From Pseudomonadota bacterium (lineage in GTDB: Bacteria > Pseudomonadota > Alphaproteobacteria > Acetobacterales > Acetobacteraceae): 8,736 nucleotides of DNA. A program made the position numbers and the translations under genes. Below, piece by piece: positions 1 to 5,205 of the stretch. The notes under the pieces were generated by a model. It saw only the letters and a list, made by a program, of their open reading frames with translations. It did no database searches and had not been told where the DNA came from. The first letter of the stretch is position 1; the number at the start of each line of letters is the position of its first letter. Where the stretch lies: contig JAKBCD010000036.1 of the NCBI GenBank assembly GCA_021808205.1, positions 1-8,736 of the forward strand, given 5' to 3'.

Positions 1-16
1 ATAACCAAATAGCCGC

Positions 17-97
17 TTAAACTTTTAACCCAACAGGTGAGCCAAAAACTCCGTTAAAGCACGCTGCCAATTGTCTCAAATCATTCGACGATGGACA
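17..97 (-). other. Non-homologous 3' tail of phaC; possible mobile-element end
   Basis: The last 26 codons of the synthase frame do not resemble any PhaC C-terminus I know. The change happens right after the conserved DHIA, where family members read PW. Read on the minus strand, the foreign stretch starts TGTCCATCGTCG at 97 and is less G+C-rich than the gene body. It contains a short TGTC/GACA inverted match (73-97). It could be the terminus of an insertion sequence extending left of the window, or a rearrangement joint. No partner end is visible. Confidence 0.4.
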
Positions 98-1567
98 GGC
101 AATGTGGTCAGTCTCGGTGCCGACGACGAATATCGGAATATGAATATCGCTGAGCGAGACCGGCCGGCCCTCGACCGTGAAACGCCCCTCGGCGAGATCA
201 TTATCCAGGAAAAGCCGGCGGAGATACTGGGAATGCATCCGTGCCGGCATTCTCGTCCCGTCCGCGTTCCAGGCCATCAGATCGCTGTCGGATTCAGTCC
301 GGCCGAGCAGATAGCTGTTGATGAGGCGCGACCAGACAAGGTCATTTGAACGCAACATCTGGAAGGCCCCGGCCATCTGCCGGCTATCCAACGTGCCGCG
401 CACGGCCATGACGTCTTCGAGAAAGCTGAGTTGCCCCTCGCTGATGAAGAGCTGGAGTTCGCCAGCCTCGGTAAAATCCGTCTGCGCCGCGAAAAGCGTG
501 AGGCTCTTCAGACGCTGATCCTGGTCGCGCGCCATCGCCGCCGCGGTGATCGAAAGCAGCGTGCCACCGAGGCAATAGCCGCAACCATGCACGGGCGTGT
601 CGCCGCAGATGGCGCCAATCGCATCCAACGCCGCCATCGGCCCAAGCTGCCGGTAGTCATCCAGACCCATATCGCGCAGCTCGGGTCCTGGGTTCTTCCA
701 GGAAATGGCAAACACGGTGTAGCCCTGTCCAACGAGATAGCGGATCAGGGAGTCTTGCGGCGAGAGATCGAGAATATAATATTTCATGATCCAGGCTGGC
801 ACAATCAGAACCGGCTCTGGTCTCACCTTGTCCGTCATCGGGGCATATTGAATCAGTTCGATCAGTGCATTGCGGAAAACCACCTTGCCCGGCGTGGCGG
901 CCAAATCCTCCCCGAGCTTAAAATGCCGGGTTTCGGAAGGAATGTCATTCTGGGTTTCGTGCAGGTCGTTCAGGAAATTTTGAAGGCCGATCTGGAAATT
1001 CCTGCCGCCTGTCGCCGCTGCCTCTTCGATCACCTCCGGGTTGAGCCAAGGGATGTTGGAGGGCGAGAACACATCCAGCCACTGCCGGGCAGCGAAAGAA
1101 ACGATCTGCTGATTATGTCGGCCCACGGCCGGGCCGGCATCACTCGCTTGCCCCCACCATTCTTCTGCAAGCAGGAAGCCCTGGTAGAGAAGGTTGTAGG
1201 GTGGCCGCTGCCAGAGCGGGCTGCGGAAGCGGTGATCCTGGGGCGCGGGGTCGATGACATGTGCGCCAGCAGCGGCATCGATGTAGCGCCGCCATTGCTC
1301 TAGGGCTTTCCGACCCAGATCGGCGCGGCGGGCTGGCGCATTTGCGAGATGAATGGCCCAATCGGCCCAAGCCAGCCAGCATGAGGAAAGCGACAAGCCA
1401 GACGTCAGGCGAGCCTGCTGGGCGTGGAGCAGCCGATCAAGTTCATATGGATCTGCCGCTCCCGGTAGTGTCGCCTTTGATGCCGACGGGTCGGTTGAAC
1501 TCGACGCACCACCCCCGGTCGCCAGTCTAGCGGCCGAATTCTTTGGATATGTTTCCATACTATCCAT
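17..1567 (-). CDS. phaC: Poly(3-hydroxyalkanoate) synthase, C-terminally truncated
   Basis: This protein belongs to the PHA synthases, which polymerise (R)-3-hydroxyacyl-CoA into storage polyester at the granule surface. Residues about 40-95 look like the PHB-polymerase N-terminal domain common in alphaproteobacterial synthases. The PhaC N-terminal region and alpha/beta-hydrolase core follow. The lipase-like box GYCLGG places the nucleophile at Cys332, and the TETDHIA segment places the catalytic Asp at 487. The family normally continues with PW, about 25 residues to a G-H-(I/N)-A-G catalytic His, and then a long tail. Here homology stops after Ala490 and the stop falls at residue 516, whereas related proteins are about 590-620 residues. 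The catalytic His is therefore absent and polymerase activity is doubtful. The ATG at 1567 is preceded by GGAGG with a 4-nt gap. The gene lies 123 bp downstream of a Crp/Fnr regulator gene on the same strand. Family assignment is firm; functionality is unlikely. Confidence 0.9.
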   Translation of the reverse strand: MDSMETYPKNSAARLATGGGASSSTDPSASKATLPGAADPYELDRLLHAQQARLTSGLSLSSCWLAWADWAIHLANAPARRADLGRKALEQWRRYIDAAAGAHVIDPAPQDHRFRSPLWQRPPYNLLYQGFLLAEEWWGQASDAGPAVGRHNQQIVSFAARQWLDVFSPSNIPWLNPEVIEEAAATGGRNFQIGLQNFLNDLHETQNDIPSETRHFKLGEDLAATPGKVVFRNALIELIQYAPMTDKVRPEPVLIVPAWIMKYYILDLSPQDSLIRYLVGQGYTVFAISWKNPGPELRDMGLDDYRQLGPMAALDAIGAICGDTPVHGCGYCLGGTLLSITAAAMARDQDQRLKSLTLFAAQTDFTEAGELQLFISEGQLSFLEDVMAVRGTLDSRQMAGAFQMLRSNDLVWSRLINSYLLGRTESDSDLMAWNADGTRMPARMHSQYLRRLFLDNDLAEGRFTVEGRPVSLSDIHIPIFVVGTETDHIACPSSNDLRQLAACFNGVFGSPVGLKV

Positions 1568-1639
1568 CGGGCCTCCAAGGAGTGTATGGCATGAAAGTAA
1601 GTTCCAGTAATTGATTCAGGTCAGGTTTTGGAGGCCCGA
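1567..1639 (-). promoter_or_regulatory. 12-bp inverted repeat covering the phaC ribosome-binding site
   Basis: TCGGGCCTCCAA at 1567-1578 is repeated as its exact reverse complement, TTGGAGGCCCGA, at 1628-1639, with 49 nt between the arms. In the minus-strand transcript the second arm holds the GGAGG Shine-Dalgarno and ends on the A of the phaC start codon. Folding would hide the ribosome-binding site. It is not a normal terminator because the loop is long and no U tract follows. It could also be a DNA operator. The repeat itself is certain; its role is inference. Confidence 0.6.
1583..1624 (-). promoter_or_regulatory. Candidate FNR/FixK-type promoter of phaC
   Basis: TTGAT-TCAG-GTCAG at 1611-1624 matches 8 of 10 defined positions of the TTGAT-N4-ATCAA box bound by FNR/FixK-class regulators. 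About 32 bp downstream, centre to centre on the minus strand, is CATACA (1588-1583), a weak -10. That spacing fits a class II activated promoter. It would start transcription near 1576, close to the Shine-Dalgarno, leaving out the distal arm of the 12-bp repeat. Both elements are weak on their own. The adjacent regulator and the better box in front of it raise the likelihood. Confidence 0.4.
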
Positions 1640-1690
1640 CTTCGTCCCACAGGCTTGTACCCAACATCAGGATGCCGTGCTGACAGGCCA

Positions 1691-2428
1691 TCAGACCTCT
1701 CCGGCCATGCGCCGCAGGCCGGGAACATCGAGGAGCTGCAACGCCCGTGGTCCTTGCCGTTTGATGAGATGGCTTGTCTCAAGTTGCAGCAGCGCCCGGC
1801 TCACCGATTCTGGGCTTAAGCCAAGATAATCCGCGATATCGTGCCGAAGCATTGGCAAGCTCACCGTATCCTCGGTTGCCAAGACCGGCAGTTCGCTACG
1901 CCATAGCCACAGGATAAACCGGGCGACCCGGGCGCGGCCATCATGCTGCACAGCCATCAGGATATGGCGCTCGGCCTGCCGGAGTTCGTGGCATAGTTTA
2001 CACAGAAGCGCGACATCAAGCTTTGGGTCGCGGCGTACCAGGCGCGCGAGCGCTTCGGATGGGATTTTATAGGCGACAACCGGGGTCAGCGCCTGAGCCG
2101 TCGCCACATATTCACCATTCTCGCTCAGCCCCAAAAGGTCGGAGGGGAAGAGGAACGACGACACGCGCCGCTCACCATTTGGCAGGAGGTAATATGTCTC
2201 AGCCACACCGGAAATGATGTTGTAGACGAATTGCGCACGGCCGCCCTCCGGATAGATCACTGTATTCCGGCGCAGCTCCGCGACCCTCGATATATCAGTC
2301 AGCGCGGCCTGCTCATCGGGAGTAAGCAGCTGCACACTGCTCCCATCGCTCGAACGCGCAAATGGCTTCGCATATATAGAAGGCGGCGGAAATTTAGGCT
2401 TCGGGGCGTCGCGCATCCGGGTCATCAC
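1691..2428 (-). CDS. Crp/Fnr-family transcriptional regulator (FixK/DNR-like)
   Basis: The 245-residue product has a cyclic-nucleotide-binding-type beta-roll (about residues 35-125), a long dimerisation helix (about 130-160) and a C-terminal winged helix-turn-helix (about 165-235). The recognition helix reads ESVSR: Glu207, Ser210 and Arg211 correspond to the E-x-x-S-R of FNR that contacts TTGAT half-sites. The N-terminal cysteine cluster of oxygen-sensing FNR is missing, and only Cys143 and Cys146 occur, in the dimer helix region. It is therefore more like FixK, DNR or NnrR proteins, whose signal is indirect or a different ligand. The start is GTG at 2428 or ATG at 2425; AAGGA lies 6 or 9 nt upstream. 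It precedes phaC on the same strand, which suggests that phaC is a target. Family call is firm; the signal sensed is unknown. Confidence 0.92.
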   Translation of the reverse strand: MMTRMRDAPKPKFPPPSIYAKPFARSSDGSSVQLLTPDEQAALTDISRVAELRRNTVIYPEGGRAQFVYNIISGVAETYYLLPNGERRVSSFLFPSDLLGLSENGEYVATAQALTPVVAYKIPSEALARLVRRDPKLDVALLCKLCHELRQAERHILMAVQHDGRARVARFILWLWRSELPVLATEDTVSLPMLRHDIADYLGLSPESVSRALLQLETSHLIKRQGPRALQLLDVPGLRRMAGEV

Positions 2429-2470
2429 TTATTATCCTTCCGCGAACGCGGATCCTTCGGCTCAAACAAA

Positions 2471-2519
2471 CTGCCCGAATATACAGATACACTCAGATAA
2501 AGAGTTTGATTTGAATCAG
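2471..2519 (-). promoter_or_regulatory. Class II FNR/FixK-type promoter of the Crp/Fnr gene
   Basis: TTGAT-TTGA-ATCAG at 2506-2519 matches 9 of 10 defined bases of the FNR/FixK consensus. On the minus strand TATATT (2483-2478) is a 5-of-6 match to the -10 hexamer, and its centre is 32 bp from the box centre, as expected when the regulator sits at -41.5. Transcription would start near 2471, giving a leader of about 43 nt. The gene's own product has the helix residues that read this box, so autoregulation is likely. Confidence 0.65.
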
Positions 2520-2812
2520 TTTTGTGACCGGCTATCCTCGCACAAAAAACAAATTCGTGTCTGTTTCTTTAAATAAAGGTTAGTTACTGCGACCTAATGG
2601 AACACGGTCCTCATGTTTCCAAAGTATACATAAATAGCAGATAGCCGCCGGAAGCGAAGCAGGGACTTGGGTATTATGTGTCATGCGGCTGCTTCACATT
2701 GCCTGCACCTGAGTCCGGCAAGCATCTGCTGCTGACAGACGTGATATCGGCATTCGAATATTTGGCCGATGTTATGCCCTGATGTGGCATGTGGCGACGC
2801 CCGGTTGGTAAA
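2520..2812. other. Intergenic stretch without a supported gene
   Basis: I see no convincing gene here. It holds a 12-bp dyad CTTTAAATAAAG (2567-2578) and a hairpin ATCGGC/GCCGAT (2746-2751 with 2765-2770, 13-nt loop). The hairpin lies downstream of the broken GNAT gene and lacks a U tract, so it is at best a weak terminator. The base composition is less G+C-rich than the right side of the window, which fits accessory or decayed DNA. Confidence 0.5.
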
Positions 2813-3323
2813 TCACGTCTCGCTGGCTGCCTTCAACGAAGCCGCGATATCGCCAATCGACCGGAACAACACCAGCACATCGTCTTTGGACGGCATAAAC
2901 CCCCGGCGGCGCCAGAACCTGGCGGCCTCATCATCGATGGCATTGACCATCAGCGCCCGCCCGCCAATCAGCGCGGCGCCATTCACGCTGCGGGCCAGTG
3001 CGTGGTTGAGCAACCCAATGCCAATCCCTTGCCCCGTCCGTGGCAAGCTGACCCAACAGAATGCACGGCATCGGGTTCGGTGGCTGGCCGGTACGGATCG
3101 CGCGCGGCAGGCTGGCGGGCACAATGGCGGCAGGCGCCAGGCCGTAATAGCCCACCACACGGCCCGCCGCATGGACCACCATGACCACGGTAAATCCCTT
3201 CTGCTGATTGGCCAGCGCCCGGACTTTAAGCCAATGGTCGAGCGAGGGCTTGCCGCAGGCGAACTGGGATACATCATGCCCGGCGTGCAGAAGTTCCGGC
3301 GCGGAAAGCGGCTGCTCCGCCAT
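2813..3323 (-). pseudogene. Frameshifted GNAT acetyltransferase toxin (TacT/AtaT-like)
   Basis: Intact relatives are GNAT toxins that acetylate aminoacyl-tRNA and block translation. The natural start is the ATG at 3323, which overlaps the antitoxin stop as TGATG. The first part reads LSAPELLHAGHDVSQFACGK, then WLKVRALANQ and GYYGLAPAAI, typical of this toxin subfamily, and runs to LLGQLATD. The rest (GQGIGIGLLNHALARS, then MVNAIDDEAARFWRRRGF) is in another frame. The frames switch at about 3030-3042, inside the acetyl-CoA-binding motif, where family members read roughly DRxWQGxGIG. A small deletion would explain it. Neither frame alone gives a full GNAT fold. The locus is almost certainly inactive unless frameshifting occurs or the base calls are wrong. 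Confidence 0.8.
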
Positions 3324-3547
3324 CAAGGCTTCGCGGTATCTTTTTCCCACGGCGCCTTGCGTCGCAGCGATGCCACCATCTCCGGCACAGGTGCTGCCGT
3401 GGTTGAGATTGCTTGAACGAACGCCTCAAACCCTTCTGGGCTCATGCGCACCAGCGTGCTTTCCATCAGCACCTCCTCGGCGGCCCGCACCGCGGCCTCC
3501 CGCACAAAATCCGTCCGCGAGCGCCCGCGCAAATCCGCCGCCCGGCC
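3323..3547 (-). pseudogene. DUF1778 antitoxin, 5'-truncated (TacA/AtaR-like)
   Basis: The frame encodes RAADLRGRSRTDFVREAA, then AEEVLMEST and a tail ending KAPWEKDTAKP. This is the second helix and toxin-neutralising C-terminal half of DUF1778 ribbon-helix-helix antitoxins. The usual N-terminal strand and first helix, about 20-30 residues that bind the operator, are absent: upstream in frame only a few unrelated codons precede a TGA at 3562-3560. A TTG at 3532 could start translation but would give no DNA-binding domain. The stop overlaps the toxin ATG by one base, the normal antitoxin-toxin arrangement. The 5' part was apparently replaced by an unrelated sequence at about 3547. Confidence 0.72.
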
Positions 3548-3837
3548 CGTTGGCCCAGTTCACGCCAGAATTCCACATCGCTCTGGCGGTTTACCATTTG
3601 GCGGCGGGCAAGGCTGGCAAGCATTTCCGCCAAATCCGCGCCGATACGAGCGACCCGCCCCAGCACCTTACCATGACGCCGGAGTTGTGCCGCCAAACCA
3701 GGCAGCTGCTTTTCAAATGCCCACGCCACCCGGCGGCCCATTAGCAGCTCAGCCAGCATGGACGGCTGTTTCTGCGCGGAACTGCGCGTTTCCGCCGCCT
3801 CATGACCGCCAGCCCAGATGGGTTCCGCGAATGGCAT
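3466..3837 (-). CDS. Unidentified gene fragment beside the IS element
   Basis: I do not recognise this product. The frame looks coding over about 3550-3837: helix-rich, with segments such as LLMGRRVAWAFEKQLPGL and VNRQSDVEFWRELG, and G+C-biased third positions. From about 3547 downwards it runs out of frame through the antitoxin, so its last 25 or so residues are probably meaningless. The ATG at 3837 lies only about 10 bp from the inferred end of the insertion element, and the frame stays open into the element. The 5' end of the original gene may therefore have been cut off by the insertion. The RQSDVEFW segment faintly recalls ParD-like antitoxins, but I would not assign it. Confidence 0.35.
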   Translation of the reverse strand: MPFAEPIWAGGHEAAETRSSAQKQPSMLAELLMGRRVAWAFEKQLPGLAAQLRRHGKVLGRVARIGADLAEMLASLARRQMVNRQSDVEFWRELGQRAGRRICAGARGRILCGRPRCGPPRRC

Positions 3838-3849
3838 CCAAACAATTCT

Positions 3850-3866
3850 ACGGCATCGAGTGCCGT
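3850..3866. repeat. Subterminal inverted repeat, transposase-downstream end
   Basis: The sequence ACGGCATCGAGTGCCGT is a repeat unit shared, inverted, with the other end of the element. It is also a hairpin by itself: six-base arms ACGGCA/TGCCGT around a TCGAG loop. Confidence 0.65.
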
Positions 3867-3953
3867 TGACCCGGACTGGATTGCCGCCATTCGTCGGTTC
3901 GACCGATCGCCATCTTCTCCTATCGCTCTTGCCTCCTTAGCACCGGCTCGCAG
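3850..3953 (-). ncRNA. Candidate seek/bridge RNA region of the IS1111-type element
   Basis: In the IS1111 group the guide RNA that directs insertion is encoded in the non-coding stretch downstream of the transposase gene. Here this is about 100 nt between the stop codon and the terminal repeat. It contains a perfect hairpin TCGGT-TCG-ACCGA (3894-3906) and the terminal ACGGCA/TGCCGT hairpin (3850-3866). Location and structure fit. I cannot define RNA ends or guide loops by eye. Confidence 0.4.
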
Positions 3954-4970
3954 TCAGGCAGCTACCGGCTGTCGCCGGTATACCTCACCACGTGCCATCA
4001 TCGTCCAGACAATCCGGGCGACCTTGTTAGCCAGAGCCACCGCCGCGACTTTGCGCGGCCGACGCTCCAGCAATTGCAATAGCCAGGTACTTGCCGATTT
4101 GCTGCCAGGTTTGGCGAAGCGGAGCACGCCCATGGCGCCAACCACCAGCAACTGGCGCAACCGCTCGTTGCCAGCCTTACTGATCCGGCCCAATCGATGC
4201 TTGCCGCCTGTTGAATGTTCCCGCGGCGCCAGTCCCAGCCAGGCGGCGAAGTGACGGCCACTTTCAAAGTTTTGTGGGTTTACCAACAGCGCCATTGTGA
4301 TCGCGGTGATCGGCCCGATGCCGGGTATTGCCGTAAGGCGCTGGCTGACCTCGTTCGCTTTGTGCTGTTTCAACAATTGCCGGTCGATGGCCTGGATATT
4401 CACATTGAGGTTGGCAACATGCTGCCCCATCTGTTCGAACATCGCCTTTGCCGTGTCGGGAATGGTGGGATGATCTGCCAGGGCGCAGAGCAGTATGTCG
4501 ACATTGCCTGAGCCTTTGGCCGCAATCACGCCGAACTCCGCTGCGTGTCCCCTCAAGGCATTGATGGCCTGCGTTCGCTGCCCGACCAGCATCTCCCGGT
4601 GCTTCACAGCGATTGTCGCCGCCTGCTCATGGGTGGTCTTCACCGGGACTGTCCGCATGCTTGGCCGGGACGCCGCCTCACTGATCGCTTCCGCGTCATT
4701 GCGGTCATTCTTGTTGCGTTTAACAAATGGCTTTACATATTGCGGTGGGATCAATTTCACCCGATGGCCCATAGCAACAAGCATCCGGCCCCAGTGATGA
4801 GCCCCAGAACAGGCTTCCAGAGCAAGCGCCGTCGGGGACAGTTTGGCAAAGAAAGCTTCAACCTGGCCCCGCCGGAGTTCACGGCGGAGGATAACGCGAT
4901 CATGCGCATCCAAGCCGTGCAACGTGGAAACATGCTTCGACGTGTCGATCGATATGCGCTTATATTCCAT
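3954..4970 (-). CDS. IS110-family (IS1111-group) transposase
   Basis: The 338-residue protein is a full-length DEDD recombinase. The N-terminal RuvC-like domain shows Asp9 (ISIDTSKH), Glu52 (LALEACSGAHHW) and the KRNKNDRNDAEAI segment with Asp89 and Asp92. A helical linker follows (about 110-210). The C-terminal transposase domain has GIGPITAITMALL, HFAAWLGLAPREHSTGGK and RISKAGNERLR; Ser253 in HSTGGK is the probable catalytic serine. In this family the enzyme works with an element-encoded guide RNA that pairs with donor and target DNA. AAAGGG lies 7 nt before the ATG at 4970. No frame break or missing active-site residue is visible, so the element could still be active. Confidence 0.95.
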   Translation of the reverse strand: MEYKRISIDTSKHVSTLHGLDAHDRVILRRELRRGQVEAFFAKLSPTALALEACSGAHHWGRMLVAMGHRVKLIPPQYVKPFVKRNKNDRNDAEAISEAASRPSMRTVPVKTTHEQAATIAVKHREMLVGQRTQAINALRGHAAEFGVIAAKGSGNVDILLCALADHPTIPDTAKAMFEQMGQHVANLNVNIQAIDRQLLKQHKANEVSQRLTAIPGIGPITAITMALLVNPQNFESGRHFAAWLGLAPREHSTGGKHRLGRISKAGNERLRQLLVVGAMGVLRFAKPGSKSASTWLLQLLERRPRKVAAVALANKVARIVWTMMARGEVYRRQPVAA

Positions 4971-5011
4971 GGGACGGCCCTTTCATGGTGGTCATTGAGC
5001 GACCTCATCTT

Positions 5012-5028
5012 GGCACATTCGATGCCGT
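5012..5028. repeat. Subterminal inverted repeat, transposase-upstream end
   Basis: GGCACATTCGATGCCGT is the inverted partner of the repeat at 3850-3866: 10 of 10 bases identical in the outer part and GGCAC/GTGCC in the inner part, with 2 extra bases between. It begins 42 bp upstream of the transposase ATG. Confidence 0.65.
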
Positions 5029-5205
5029 GGGCCGTTCCGCCCCAACAAATCTCAATGGAAATCAACACCGGATGACATGAGATCGAATCACCCCGGCGAT
5101 CGCTCTCATGTTTGAATCCGTCTCTGAACCAACGAAGCAGAGGACAATTTAGACTTCAGTTCCGCTCGCAAAGCGAGCGAACCTGAGGTCATCGCACTTT
5201 AGACA
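5029..5205. other. Spacer between the IS element and the CYTH-CHAD gene
   Basis: No gene is visible here. It contains two hairpins. One has arms ACATGAG/CTCATGT (5075-5081 and 5105-5111), with an inner ATCG/CGAT pair. The other is the hairpin at 5154-5188. The heptamer TTTAGAC occurs directly repeated at 5148-5154 and 5198-5204, on both sides of the second hairpin. Confidence 0.5.
5154..5188 (-). terminator. Possible terminator after the CYTH-CHAD gene
   Basis: A strong hairpin has the perfect core CGCTCGC-AAA-GCGAGCG (5163-5179), extended outward with a few bulges to CTTCAG/CTGAGG. It starts 18 nt after the CYTH-CHAD stop codon. In the transcript it is followed by a U/A-rich UCUAAAUUGU rather than a clean U run, so it may be a weak or Rho-assisted terminator, or a 3'-end stabiliser. 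Confidence 0.45.

Larger units (their letters stand above)
3850..5028 (-). mobile_element. IS110-family insertion sequence, IS1111 group
   Basis: The element contains one full-length DEDD transposase flanked by short non-coding ends. ACGGCATCGA (3850-3859) recurs inverted as TCGATGCCGT (5019-5028), and both copies continue inward to GTGCC/GGCAC with a 2-base difference. Subterminal inverted repeats of about 12 bp are typical of the IS1111 group, whose true ends lie a few bp outside them, so the element probably spans about 3843-5035 (near 1.19 kb). The upstream end is short (58 bp from ATG to outer repeat edge) and the downstream end longer (about 104 bp). No target duplication is expected or obvious. 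Confidence 0.75.

Noticed and set aside
431..1303. Long open frame (290 codons) on the plus strand
   Set aside because: It lies wholly antisense to the PHA synthase, whose motifs are unmistakable, and its translation resembles no protein family.
1567..1639. Reading the 12-bp inverted repeat as a miniature transposable element or a terminator of the regulator gene
   Set aside because: No target-site duplication flanks the arms, the 49-nt loop is long and no U tract follows. Covering the ribosome-binding site exactly is better explained as regulatory.
2676..2735. Twenty-codon plus-strand frame starting ATGTGTCAT in the intergenic stretch
   Set aside because: It is too short, has no ribosome-binding site and shows no recognisable sequence.
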